Below are positions 1 to 11,400 of a stretch of 64,000 nt of DNA, in pieces. Position numbers and translations under genes: made by a program. The first letter of the stretch is position 1, and every line of letters begins with the position of its first letter. The stretch covers positions 806,001 to 870,000 of the forward strand of contig CP099429.1 in assembly GCA_024114885.1 (NCBI GenBank). Direction: 5' to 3'. This stretch comes from Septoria linicola (Eukaryota > Ascomycota > Dothideomycetes > Mycosphaerellales > Mycosphaerellaceae). A model generated the notes under the pieces. That model searched no databases. It saw nothing but the letters and a program-made list of their open reading frames with translations, and was not told the DNA's origin.

Positions 1-565
1 CAACCTATCGGTCCTATGCGCGTGCCTACCTGCGATGGTATGTAGTGGCCCTTTTTCTATCATGATAAAACTTACAGTCCGAAAGGCAGGTCTCATTCAA
101 CGACTCTGGCGGCAAGGAGTCAGTAGATATGGATCGGGCTCAAGATCGCGAGGTACGCATCAAGGCTCTGGACATCAGCTCGATGAGGTAGCACTCACGA
201 GAGTGCCAAAGGGCGTCGAGCAAGCAAGCGGTAGGTCTCCATCTGGAAGAGTGCATTATGCAGGAGAGGATGCTGACAAGGCAACAGTGGTCGAGACGAA
301 CGATAAAAACTGGAGGATGGCATACCCTGCTTGGTGATTATGCAAGCGTCCGGGGCAACCATTATCCCGAGCTCGTTACGAGTCCGAGCCTGCATATTGC
401 ATACCACTTCACGTCATCACAAGCCAGGGCGCACTAGTCATCTCATCTAAAGCTCCAAGGGACCAACTTCATCTCATCTTCAAAATCCAAAAACCCAAAA
501 ACAACTTTCCACGTCCACCTATAAAGTGACCAAACAGACCGAACTAGTCCACATTCATCACAAAG
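1..565. other. Intergenic, no gene recognised
   Basis: Both strands hold only short frames with no recognisable protein. The last 100 bases before the MAPEG-like gene are rich in C and A and probably form its 5' leader and promoter. Confidence 0.5.
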
Positions 566-1118
566 ATGTCCTCTTCAAGCATCAACTACCCACTCCTCTC
601 CATCCCCGCCTACTACCTCTTCTCCATCGTTCCACACATCTACGCACAATCCCTCCTCGCCACCTCTGGCTACAAAATCAACGCTGCAGACCCCAAATCC
701 AGCATCGCGCCAGAAAGGCTCAAAGGCAAAGTCCCCGAAGCAGTGCTCGGCAAAGTCCAGCGCGCGGAAGCCGCGCAAAATAATAATTACGAGCAGCAGG
801 CACTCTTCGCTGTGGCGGTGCTGAGTAGTGTTTTCGCGCAAAAGCTCACAGCCGCAGGACTCGTGGGCGGCGACGAAGATGTTACGGGATTGAAGACGTT
901 CATCGCGGCATTCTTCGCAGCGAGGTAGGTCCCTTTTCCAGCTGCAATGAGCGAGGGGGAGTGTGTTCGCTGACATGAGTGGGTATAGATCCGCGTACGT
1001 GATATCATATATCCAGATCGCTAGCCCGAGCAAAGCCCCGATTCGGAGTGCATTCTACACTGTTGGAGCTGTGCTCAGCTTCTACCAGATCTATAAGGCT
1101 GCGACATTGCTCGGGTAG
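566..1118 (+). CDS. MAPEG-like four-helix membrane protein
   Basis: Two exons, 566-924 and 989-1118, give 162 aa; the 64-bp intron has donor GTAGGT and acceptor GGTATAG. The protein has a hydrophobic helix at about residues 8-28, then a loop ending in RAEAAQNNNYE (about 66-76), then further hydrophobic segments. That loop matches the conserved RxxRAxxAxxNxxE region of MAPEG proteins (membrane-associated proteins in eicosanoid and glutathione metabolism), and the size fits (about 150-165 aa). Some family members are microsomal glutathione transferases, but many fungal ones have no known substrate, so no reaction is assigned. The start is the first ATG of the frame and follows an A/C-rich leader (ACAAAGATG). 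The downstream neighbour is convergent. Confidence 0.8.
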
Positions 1119-1419
1119 ACACAAGACTCGACCTCGCGCCAGAAAAACCTGATCTGGTTGCGATTGCTACATTTGTGGGTTGATAGCGTTCGATGATGTG
1201 CTTATCATAATCTGTCGGTATACTCTACTCTCCTCAAATCCAATCACGGACAACAACTGCTTCCTTCTCCTCTGTTGTTGAGACAAGGCCCTGCGAGTCT
1301 GGTGAACCATGTGCAGTCTAAGGGAGTCGCGGCACCTACGAAGACGACTTCTGCTGGAAGACAAGAGCACACTGTATACCGGCAATGATGTCGCGAGGTT
1401 GTCCAAGCACTATCGACAT
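1119..1419. other. Convergent intergenic space
   Basis: About 300 bp between the MAPEG-like gene (+) and the 3' end of the DUF6604-type pseudogene (-). I see only presumed 3' untranslated sequence. Confidence 0.4.
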
Positions 1420-4362
1420 TTACCGGTACTCCTCTAAGATATGTGGCAGAAACTCTTTGGCCACTGCCAGACGTACCTTTTCATATCCTCGAAATCCCAG
1501 TGCTTTGATCGATATTGGACAAGGTATCGTCACTTCAACGCCATCCGACCCAGTCAGTTTGACACATTCCGAATCTACAGACTCCACGTGATGCGTCGAT
1601 GAATCTTCGTAACGAACGACGGGCAAGAATGTGGCATGATCCCAGATGCGCCAGAACTGACCTGCCAAGGTGGTCAGAAGCTCGAATTCTTCGTCGTTCG
1701 TTTGCCGATTGTAGAGAGTCAATTGTGAAGCGCCAGAAGATGCCACTCGAGCATCAATCTCCCATCCTGAGTCGTGCTCTTCCAGAAAGGCCTGCCAGAG
1801 CTCTGCAGTCCACTCCGAGTCATAGGGGTTCTTGACTTGTACGAGACTTTTCGGAATGTGTCCACTGGACTGGTTGCGGGCCTCTTTGTCGAACTTGTTC
1901 CTCATTCCTGGGCTGTCGATGTATTGCTTCAGCACGGAGGCAGCTGAGGCTAGTAGTGTGTTAGGTTTGATCGGGGTCTTCGTTGCATCTCGAAGTATGT
2001 AAAATACAATCTCCCACATGGCACAGCCGGGACTCGTGGGTGGACCTCTCCAGTCTGTAACAATGTTCATGAGCTGTTCTCGTATGCCTTCGCCAGCCAT
2101 GTAGAATCCAGGATAGTCAAATTTCAGGTGCATCTCGTCTGCGACAATATCTTTTCCAACGTTGACAGTAGCTCGGTGACAGTGAAACTCGCTTGCTGCT
2201 TCGTTGCCGCCGACTTCTTCTGTTTCTGGCCGCGGATATCTCTATTGACAGCCTTTTCGGTGAGCTTCGTCAACACCGTCGTGATCAAGTCCCCCCGACC
2301 ATGAAAACCGAGCTTGTCATTGGCGTTGAAGTCCCTCGTAAGTGTTACAAGATACGCAGACGTAGGCGAAAGCAGCTGCCGGCAATTTTGCTTGACGAAT
2401 CTTCCGCTTGGAACCTCCAAAGATTCGTAGCTGGCCAATTTGGTGATAGGCACGCCTAAAGCGAGCAAGTAGTGGCGGAATAGACTTTTGGCATCACTTG
2501 CCACCTTTGGTTTAGGCACAAGTGATGCCACCGGCTTTTGCATGTGCATGATCGTTTCCATATCGACTCAGGTCGAGCTCAAGAGGCCCAATCGCTTTGT
2601 GGCATTGTAGAGTGTGGCGAGCGCCAGGACCATCAGATGATGATTTGCAACCCGGATACCGACTTTGTGATAGGCCATCCGATCATCCCAGATCTGGGAG
2701 CCGGCTGCACATGGCGAGGCTTGAATACTGAACGTAATACTGCCTAGCCACTCTCGTTGCGACCTAGACGGGGTTGGTCCAAAACTGTCTCGAAGGATTT
2801 TGTCGGTGACGAAGAAGTGTGGCTCCACAGTTCTTCTGCGGTGGAACATGGGCTGAAGTTCTTCATACCAGCACTGGAAGGGCGTATCTGCACGTGTGCG
2901 ATGATGCGCAGATACCTCTAGGAGCCGGGCTTTCATTCGTTTATTCTCAGCAATCCATGCCTTGGCTGCGCAGCCTGGGCTCCCACCAACGACTTCGTAC
3001 ATGTCCATGTAGATGGCACATGCCACTACGAGCCACGGGGGCAGAAAACCAGTTTCATGGAATTCGGCGATGCCCATGACGAACTCCATCCGGTCGTATA
3101 GTTGAACTGAGGTCCGACCCTGCCTGTAGAGGTATACCCCTGCCAGAAGCTCAGGCGCCTGCTTTTCGAGGATGCGATAAAAGTCATATGCTCCAGGCGT
3201 AAGGCTGCAAGTAGCCGATCGCCGGGCTGAGGAGCTGCTGTGCGGAGAAGTCGCTTACCAGTCTCGCTCTCGGCGAAAATCTTCATCTCGTCTCGTAGAT
3301 CTTGGAGGAGGAATGCGGCAGCAGGGCAAAGCTGTTTCACAAGTTCCTGGCTGGGCGCCTTGCCTGGAACAGTAGTGGCTTTCTTGGGTCGAACGTAGGT
3401 CAGCTTCTCGTTGTTGAAGGCCTCAAGGGAGAAATGCTCAAGCAAGTGCCAATAGTCCTTGAAGTCATGGTATTTCATGATGAAGTCCCGATGGTTGACC
3501 CGCATCAAACCGATAGCTGTCTCCGTGATGACGGATGCAGTTGTCAAGGATATGGAGTTGGCTGCCACATCAAGCCAGATCTTGTTGACGAATTGTCTCA
3601 CCTCGCGTTGATCTTCGAGCTGGCACCATATCGCGAAAGTGATGTCAAGATCGTCGTCCTCGAGTTGCACAGCAAGATCCGCTCGTGGAGCGGCATTCGT
3701 TGTAATTTTTGTCGCACGTTGACCGAGGGGCGTGTCTGAGGGCTGCTTCATTTCAAGCTCGGCAAAATAGTTGGCCAGGCTGATCTTTACTGACTCTGCG
3801 ATTGTGCTAGATGCTCTGTCTTTGTCGTAAGAAGCGGTTGAATTGACTTTGCCACTGTCGCCTGATACTAGTGGTAGTAGGATAGTGTGTACCTGTGATC
3901 AAAATGTGTCAGGGTACGACTGCCGCCGCCAAGAATGTGTGCAGAGCGGTGCATGGTGGTCGTCAGCAGCCATCATACCTGTCTCAGTATTCCAACGAAC
4001 CACTGATACCGTTCGTTGTCCACTACATCGGCCTCTGACTGTAGACTAAACCAGTCTGCACATGACTGCCGTCCATCGATAACATCAGACAGCAGACTGA
4101 GTATTGTCGAGGGAACACTGATGTCGGAGTCGCGAAGTGCCTGTGCAAGGCTCAGAAGTTGTCGACTGTTGACCACAGTGGCACTCTTCGGCTGGACAGA
4201 AGTCTTGCACGCTGCTCGGACCAGCCTGTGAAGCGATCAGCCAAACGTGGTTAAAAACACAGCAAGGCACCAGCGATGAACATACCACTCCACGACGCGA
4301 TGCTGTGCTGACTTGTAGAGTTCATGGCGACCCAAGACTGGGGTACTCTGCGCGGTCTTCAT
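1420..4362 (-). pseudogene. DUF6604-type gene, disrupted
   Basis: Read on the minus strand, the gene starts at ATG 4362 and has exons 4362-4286, 4225-3979 and 3892-1420. The two introns (4226-4285, 4 donor GTATGT, and 3893-3978) join in frame. The N-terminal part resembles fungal DUF6604: a YKxAxxRVVEWL start, then LLSLAQAL and a VPSTILSLLSDVIDGRQ stretch. Full length would be about 930 aa. The third exon is broken three times. Near 3190 one base appears missing, where LLAALRLE must continue as AYDFYRIL in the next frame. An in-frame TGA lies at 2570-2568. A second base appears missing near 2140-2150. I found no intron of normal size repairing any of these; the best candidate at the first site would be only 32 bp. 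The function of DUF6604 proteins is unknown. The family call is from memory of the domain pattern. Confidence 0.7.
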
Positions 4363-5198
4363 CGTCGATACTAATGGTGGTATCTGCTGTAACGAGCGAT
4401 TCTCTGGTTGGCAATGATGAGAAAGAGCTGCGAGATTCGGTGTCCGTTGTTAAGAGTTTGCTGCAGTTCAGCGAAACATCATGAAGTACACAAAGAAAGA
4501 GTGCTTTCACCAGGTGAGAAGTTGAGCTTTGGCTCTGTTGCTATACACAACCATGTCTGCGTCGTTTGCGTGAAGCCCCATTCGCGCATTAAAATATGCA
4601 TGTCGCGCGGCCACATGCATATGTGACAAGTCGAGACACAGCAGGCACATATACGATTTCTCGAGCTCCAAAAGATGCTACCGTGTACTTTGAGAGGGCG
4701 CGTCATTCCAGGTCCGCGTCCTTTGGGAGCATCCATCTATTGAGCTTGCGCGAGAAGGGGGTTGAAGAGAATGGTGGCGCTGGTTGATGGTGCTCCCGTA
4801 AATACTGGAGCACGATATCATTGGTGCGACGCTGTGCAATCGCGTTTCTGAATAGATTCGGAATGCGCTCCGCTTCTGATATAAATCCATTAGTTCTCAT
4901 GTTCATTGCAGACCGTGAAGGCATGCACAGGAGTGAGGAGGAAGGCAGCCTTGGCGCGTTATCAATTGCGCCTTCCGCATTGGTCGGTGACCGGCGGCGG
5001 TCTGTGCCTCGGCGAGGCTGGCGAGCTCCCCTCCATCTGCTATCGACCATCCAAACTCAATCAGCACCACACTCCATGTGAACAGCTTGCAGGAATATCG
5101 TGCTTGTGTGTGGCTAGAATGACGTGCGATTGATATATGTTAATCTTCTAGACCTCCATCTCCTCCCTCATCTCTCCTCCCTCTCCATATCATTCACC
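4363..5198. promoter_or_regulatory. Divergent intergenic region
   Basis: This 836-bp gap separates the start of the DUF6604-type pseudogene (-) from the cytochrome-b5-like gene (+). The last 45 bases (about 5155-5198) are a pyrimidine-rich leader ending in TTCACC before the ATG, typical of highly expressed filamentous-fungal genes. A minus-strand frame near 4703-5050 has no recognisable features and is not called. Confidence 0.45.
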
Positions 5199-6596
5199 AT
5201 GGCGCCCGCTGACAATCTCCGCCAACGCAAGCCCGCTCAAGACGGCATCCCCTCGAAACGAGTGCCCGCCAATACGCCCGAAGACTACGACAACTCGAAA
5301 GAGAAGCGCTCACAGCAAGGCCCGAACCTCGAGCCGGACTTCTGGGTTGTCGCGTGGCTCGCCATCACCTTCATCACCGCCATCGTCGCCCTCTTCTACT
5401 ACAAAGTGGACAATCGCAACCATGGACCTTTTGCGGCCTACATCAATGACAAATTCCCCCTCATCGACCGCTCTCTGAACAACTACGGTCTAGGCAAGAA
5501 GCCTGCGCCACTCTTCGGCGCTGCCGCAGCAGAAACCTCCTCCCTCATCAGCCTCACCGAAGCCGACCTCAAAGAATTCGACGGCACCGACCCCGACAAG
5601 CCCATCTACCTCGGCATCAACGGCACCATTTTCGACGTTTCCGCCTCACCAGCCTTCTACGGTCCTGGCGGACACTACAACCACTTCGTCGGCAAAGACG
5701 CAACCCGCGCCTGGATCACAGAATGCTGGGACGAGCCCGAGCAATTCACATGGCGCCTCGACGACGTCAACGTCATGTTCATGCCCAAATACCTCGATGA
5801 GATGCTGCAAGATGTCGGCGACGGAAACTTCGAAGGCGATCTAGGAGCCATGGGCTCCATGCCGCAGGAAATGCTCTCGACCATGGCCGCAAAAGCAATT
5901 GATAGATTTGGCAAAGTCGGACCTAAAGCAAAGGCAAAGCGTCGCATCACAGATAAAGAGGAAGCAGACGCCAAAGTGCAAGAGACGCTGACACACTGGG
6001 TGAACTTCTTCGCCCAGAATGCAAAGTACAAGACCGTCGGCCATGTCATCCTGGACGAAACTCTGCCTGCACCGCCAAAGCCCTGCTCAGCAGCCATGCA
6101 AAAACGCCCACTCAAAGGCGGCAAACTCGAATCACTCATGGGTTCTGTGGGAGGCATGTTCGGCGGCAGCGGACCAGCAGCCGGAGGAGCAGGTCTGGGC
6201 AATGCCATGAAGGGCGCTGGAGCTCAAGCTGGCGAAATGCCTGCTGCTGTGAAGGAGCAGGTCGAAAAGGCGAAGAAGCAGGCTGAGGCGGCTAAGGACA
6301 GCGCTGCCGAGGGCGCTGAGGCGATCAAGCAGCAGGCTGGTGGTGCAGCTGCCGAAGGCGCAGAGACTGTCAAGCAGAAGGCCAAGGATGCCACCGCTGC
6401 CGCAGCGGAGGGTACTGAGACTGTGAAGGAGAAGGCCAAGAGTGCCACCGCTGCCGCAGCGGAAGGTGCAGAGACTGTGAAGCAGAAGGCTGCTGCTGAC
6501 ACGGCGAAGCAGGCCGCGAAGCAAGCTGCCGATGCCGCGGCTGATGGAGCCGAGAAGGTCAAGCAGAAGGCCGAGGAGATTCGAGATGAGTTGTAG
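5199..6596 (+). CDS. Cyt b5/MAPR-fold membrane protein, LEA-like tail
   Basis: Intronless, 465 aa. ATG 5199 is preferred over an in-frame ATG at 5124 because it follows the pyrimidine-rich leader in good context (CACCATGG) and gives a normal hydrophilic N-terminus. Order of parts: polar residues 1-47; one membrane span about 49-68; cytochrome-b5-like heme/steroid-binding fold about 116-205 with YLGINGTIFDVS, YGPGGHYNHFVGKDATRAW and MPKYLDEML, characteristic of the MAPR/neudesin class; a linker; and from about residue 350 an Ala/Lys/Glu-rich tail of repeated AEGAETVKQKA-type units resembling group-3 LEA proteins. The chain ends in RDEL. MAPR proteins bind heme and often support sterol metabolism or P450s at the ER; that role here is inference. 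The tail is unusual for the family. Confidence 0.85.
   Translation: MAPADNLRQRKPAQDGIPSKRVPANTPEDYDNSKEKRSQQGPNLEPDFWVVAWLAITFITAIVALFYYKVDNRNHGPFAAYINDKFPLIDRSLNNYGLGKKPAPLFGAAAAETSSLISLTEADLKEFDGTDPDKPIYLGINGTIFDVSASPAFYGPGGHYNHFVGKDATRAWITECWDEPEQFTWRLDDVNVMFMPKYLDEMLQDVGDGNFEGDLGAMGSMPQEMLSTMAAKAIDRFGKVGPKAKAKRRITDKEEADAKVQETLTHWVNFFAQNAKYKTVGHVILDETLPAPPKPCSAAMQKRPLKGGKLESLMGSVGGMFGGSGPAAGGAGLGNAMKGAGAQAGEMPAAVKEQVEKAKKQAEAAKDSAAEGAEAIKQQAGGAAAEGAETVKQKAKDATAAAAEGTETVKEKAKSATAAAAEGAETVKQKAAADTAKQAAKQAADAAADGAEKVKQKAEEIRDEL
6381..6488 (+). repeat. 54-bp in-frame tandem repeat, two full units
   Basis: Units at 6381-6434 and 6435-6488 are nearly identical and encode 18 residues each (AKDATAAAAEGTETVKEK and a close variant). 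A partial earlier unit ends at 6380. This is the DNA basis of the LEA-like tail. Confidence 0.85.
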
Positions 6597-7068
6597 ATGA
6601 TGTGTAGAAGTGATGATTTGACGAGATATACCACGGTCGCAGAACGTTGGCAGGCTAGCTGTTAGTGTATATATGTGCACAAAGGACATGAAAACTCAGC
6701 TCGCTGCGCACAGCACCCCTACAGTGGTTGCTGTGTCAGTATTCGTGTTAGAGCTTACATTCGGCATTCAATTCTATCTACCTCTGCTATCCTGGTCTCT
6801 ACAAATGCAACGCTTCTATGCCGTTCATCGTCATCTTCTCCTCGTTTATTGCACATAGCACTGTTAAAGTCTAGTAGTCGTGTTGTCGATAAGGTGGAGT
6901 GCTGATCAACACGCATATGGAAGAAATTGGCAAGGTCCATCAGACGCACAGATTTGGCGCGTGGGTCGGAGCGTGGCTGTTGCTAGGGCGAGCTGCAACT
7001 TCGGCCCCCTTGGGCCTGAAAGGTATGTCGCAAACCATGGCAGACACAGGACGAGATGCTGGCTTGTC
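6597..7068. other. Convergent 3' region
   Basis: 472 bp between the stop codons of the cytochrome-b5-like gene (+) and ASF1 (-). I see no gene, tRNA or repeat, only presumed untranslated tails. Confidence 0.4.
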
Positions 7069-8004
7069 CTAGTGCACCATCATCTCAGCCTGGTGGTGTT
7101 GTTGCTGCCCACCTGCTAGCTTCTGTGCGCCGTTTTGAGCGCTGTTCTCGGCCGGGGCATCGTCCATCTCCATGTCATCTCCACCTTCCTCTTCTGCCTC
7201 CTCATCTTCCTCATCATCGTCTTCGCTCTCAGCCTCTAGGTCCTCGCTGCCAGCGTTGGACTCCTCGTCATCGTCCTTGCCATTGTCCACCCCTTCCATG
7301 TCGGCATCCTCGCCAGGCACTTTGGCTGTTGCATTAGCATCAGCCTCTGGAAGTGCACCAGCGGCGGCACCTTCTTCCTCCTCTTCCTCTTCGGCGCCAT
7401 AGGCTGCCTCATCATCCTCTTCGTTGTCCACGTTGGGTTGCTCTGGAGGAAACTCGCTTGGAGCACTCTCTTCCGAATCCCACTTGATCTGGAATCGCGT
7501 GACACGAGGCTTGTCGGCAAGGATGTTGCGGCGTATCTTCTCGATTTCTGGCTTGGCTGGTGGCTCCTCGTTCATGGAGGCATCCACGTACTCATTGTTG
7601 ACGTAGTAGCCTACGCGTACAAACTCACGGTCATCGTAGGAACAGCTGAGCAGAATGACTGTGACGCCTAGGATATCGGTGCCTGGAATGCGTTCTGTGC
7701 GAGGTGCGTCGGCCTCAAACACGAATTTGTTCACACCGACTGGGATGGGACCGACGAGGAGTGAATCAAGTTCTTGATCGTGCTCGGAGCTGGGACAACC
7801 ATATTAGCATTGTTTCTGCAAGTGGTGTACATTGTTATGTATGGAGGATACTCACGAGGTAGCTGAGCCGACATAAGTCAGCTTCCACTCGAGATCCTTC
7901 TGCAGAGGCTCAAGGCATTCGAATGTGATCTCAAACTCGTACGGAGCGTTGAATGGCGCTGGATTGTTGCGCACGCTGACGTTCAATATCGACACCGTCG
8001 CCAT
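7069..8004 (-). CDS. asf1: Histone chaperone ASF1
   Basis: Two exons, 8004-7856 and 7789-7069, with a 66-bp intron (GTGAGT donor, CCCAG acceptor), give 289 aa. ASF1 binds histone H3-H4 dimers and hands them to CAF-1 or HIR during nucleosome assembly in the nucleus. The N-terminal Ig-like core (about residues 1-155) is clearly conserved: MATVSILNVSVRNNPAPF, FEITFECLEPLQKDLEWKL, LTYVGSA, LGVTVILLSCSYDDREFVRV and GYYVNNEY. It is followed by a long Glu/Asp-rich acidic tail, as in other fungal ASF1 proteins, ending in a Gln/His-rich tip. The splice falls between GSAT and SSEHDQELDS, a common fungal intron position. The gene diverges from SRO7. Confidence 0.97.
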
Positions 8005-8480
8005 TTTGTGTTTGTTTGCGGTAGGATGATATGAAGTGAGTTTAGAAGTCGCTGATGATGTGCTATGCTGTCGCTATGCCGCTGAAAACGCTCGACGATT
8101 CGTGATGTGGTCGATGATGATTACTTGGTTTGCAGATGTTGTTGGTGGATGTCGTTGTTGTTGTCCAAGAGCAGCGCTTGTTGGAAAGAAGGTGAGATAG
8201 CGGGCGCGAGGTAAACGCGACTTCGCGCGCAGGAAGCGCGTCACCAGGGAAAGTGCGATGTGGCACACTGATCGAAGGAAATGGTGGCACTGCAGACCAG
8301 AAGAACAATGCCAAGCGGGCTGACGACAACTGCTCGTTCAGCAGGATTGCTGGCATGTGACAGCCAACAACTGATTGAAACACGATGGTCTAATTTTCAG
8401 TGCGGGATCGACTCTTGGAATGATCTAAACGATCTAGATGGCTTAGAGACTCGGTTTGCCGTCTCTCCTTCAGCGCCAAC
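8005..8480. promoter_or_regulatory. Shared ASF1/SRO7 divergent promoter region
   Basis: 476 bp between two divergent start codons. The stretch contains only short frames with no conserved features, so it most likely holds both promoters and 5' leaders. No specific factor site can be named with confidence. Confidence 0.55.
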
Positions 8481-11400
8481 ATGGCTCATCTTCTACGAGG
8501 AAAGCAGGCTGGCATTCAAAACGACCTGAGTGCTGGCCTGCGCGGGGAGCTATTTGCTGTTGACGACCTAGCACGATATGGCGTCAATTCTCAAGTCTCG
8601 GCATTGGCCTACGATCCGGTACAGTCACTGCTGGCAGTTGGCACCAAAAGCTCACAGTTCGGACCTGGTCAAATCTACCTCTATGGACAAGGCCGGATAC
8701 AAGCTGTCTTGCCAGTTCCAGCACGAGGGGCGAGCATACAGACGCTACAGTTTTGTGCAGAGAAGCTTGTATGCCTCGACTCGAAGCATGATGTCTGTGT
8801 GTACTCCATCGAGCTGAAGAGGCTGATCAGCTCGCACTCGCCAATGGGAGCTGCCAACGTGTTGTGTACTGACCCAATGCTCGATTATGCCTTCCTCGGC
8901 ATGCAGTCTGGGGATGTTGTCGCGTATGATATGGATCGCGAAGGGCCAGCGCCTTTCAAAATACCAAACCTGTGGCAAGACTTTGATCCTAAGGCTCGAA
9001 TAGCCACAGTCGTGTCCCTGCAACTACATCCTCGAGATATTGGCACTTTGCTCATCGGCTACAAGCAAGGCGCTGTTATCTACAGCTTCAAACTCAACAA
9101 AGCTCTGAGATTCTTCCAGTACGAGGTACCACGCGGAGCACCAGGAGGCGACAGCGATCCCACAGCCTCGAACATTATCAGAAGACCACATCTCACACAT
9201 GCCGTCTGGCATCCCACAGGCACCTTCATCATGACAGGGCACGAAGATAGCTCGATTGTGTTCTGGGATACGCTCAAAGACGGGCGAATGCTCATGGCAA
9301 GGACGCTGACTGACACCAATGTAGCAAGTCCTGGTGTAGCAGCAGGCAGCATGGGCGACAGGGGGACATTCGCTGTGAAGGAGCCGCTCTTCAAGATGTC
9401 GTGGTGTGCTAATGGGCAAGATCCTGAAGATACCATGGTTTTGGTTGCTGGTGGACAGTCCACACAGGCGCCCACGAAGGGGCTAACACTATTCGAGATG
9501 GGCCGTACTCCCGTATACGCTACCAGCACATGGGAGACATTCGTCAACTATCTTGATTCGCCGAAGAGACAGCGAATATTACCGACTCCACCTGGTGCAG
9601 AGGTAATAGAGTACTGCCTCATACCACGCACTTCACCACACTTTGCTGGAGCACATGATCCGATCGCCGTCATCGCCCTACTCTCATCAGGAGAAATGCT
9701 ATCTCTGTCATTCCCGTCTGGTATGCCCATAAGTCCTACGAATCAGCTCCATGTCTCATTGACGTTTGTGCATCCATACATACACTCCATGCGAACAGCA
9801 CAAGTCGGGCGCGAAAGATGGCTCGGTCTCACAGAACGAAGGCAGCAAGGCCCACCAATACTCACGGGCGGTGCTGAGGAGCCTCGTCAGCTGCGGAGAT
9901 ACGAAGATCGAAACATAGTGCACGCTATTCATGCTGATGGTACCATCAGGCTTTGGGATCCTGGCTATGGTGATGAGATCGAGAATGAGAAACTGCTGCA
10001 GGTTGACGTGGCACGAGCCCTTGGCAGATGGGACAACGTGCAAGTCACTGTCACATCGTTCGCTGGTGCAAGTGGCGAGCTCGCGGCTGGCCTGCGAAGT
10101 GGCGAGTTCATTGTGTTCAGATGGGCGAATAACAGTAACGCTGGTAGAGAGCCGCCGGCGGCACGACCTGCTTCGCCAGGAACCATTGTAAACATATCGG
10201 ATCGAATGGAGCCTTCGCTGAGCGAGGGTCTAGGTCCTCATATCATGGTTGACCAAAAGGATGGACCAGCGACGGCAGTGGGTCAGAGTGAGATTGGCTT
10301 CACCGCTGCTGCGTTCGAAGGAGGAAGCATCATTCTGATCGATCTGCGCGGTCCGGCTATCATACTGAAGACGACTGTGCAAGAGTTCAGCAAGGCGCCG
10401 AAAGGCGGCAGTATACGTCGGCGGGCTAGCAGCGCCGGTACGAAGCCTGAGTGGGCAACAGCTCTGGCATTCAGCATCATGACTTTGGATGGTGACGATT
10501 ACAGCTCGATAGCATTACATGTCGGCACGAATCTTGGTAATCTGGCCACTTTCAAGATCGTTCCGGATCCAAGCGGTCGGTACACTACACAATTCGCAGG
10601 GCGTGTCTCGCTCAGCGATACTAGGGTCATGCAAATTGCGCCTATCAACGCCGATACAGGAAAGCCTGCGACAGCTTCACAGACCGTCATGGGCAACCTC
10701 CGCAGCGGGCTCAAAGTCAACGGTGCCTTGGTGGCACTAACACCAACCAATGTTCACATCTTTAAGCCAGCCAACTCCAAGGGTGCACACAAGTCTTTTG
10801 ACAACTACTTCTGCGATGCTGCAGGCATTATACGCTATCAGGACCAAGGACATGCTCTGCTTGGCCTGTTCGGTGATGGCAGGGCACGTGCATATGCGAT
10901 GCCGTCTCTGCGGGAAATTGCCTCAATAGATCTTACAAACCTGAACAACACCGGTGTCAGCATTGATGTCAAGCGCCTCGGCAACGCAGCCATCACACCA
11001 ACAGGCAACATTCTGGCCTTCACTGGACCCTCAGAACTGGCGCTCCTCAATATCTTCGGCACTGGCGAGACCATGCCGCGCCGACAAGACAAGCTGTTCA
11101 ACCCAGATCGCCTGATCCCACCAAGACCCACCATCTCCACAGTCCAATGGCTTACTGGCACACAATATCTTACGCCCTCAGACATGGACATTCTCATCGG
11201 CGGCCCCGACCGGCCGCCTTCAAAGCGCATGATCGCGCAAGCCAAAGCTGATGAAGAGCAAAGACGGCAAGCCGGACGATCCTCCGCAGCCGCCGCGAAC
11301 GTTGGCCAGCAAGACGAGGGCTACTGGGCCTACATGCAAAGGCAATTGGCCGAGCGAACTGAGAAGCTTGGTCTGGTTGGTGATAACATGGAAGCCCTCG

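Noticed and set aside
3190..3240. A 32-bp intron (GTAAGC...CTCAG) that would bridge the first break of the DUF6604-type gene
   Set aside because: Too short for fungal splicing, where all other introns here are at least 47 bp; it would also remove the conserved-looking GDRLLAALRL.
4703..5050. 115-codon minus-strand frame
   Set aside because: No recognisable motif, and it lies in the presumed promoter of two divergent genes. Not supported as a gene.
6132..6689. 185- and 136-codon minus-strand frames rich in Leu/Ser or Ala/Ser
   Set aside because: They mirror the Ala/Lys repeat tail of the cytochrome-b5-like protein; the low complexity comes from the 54-bp repeat.
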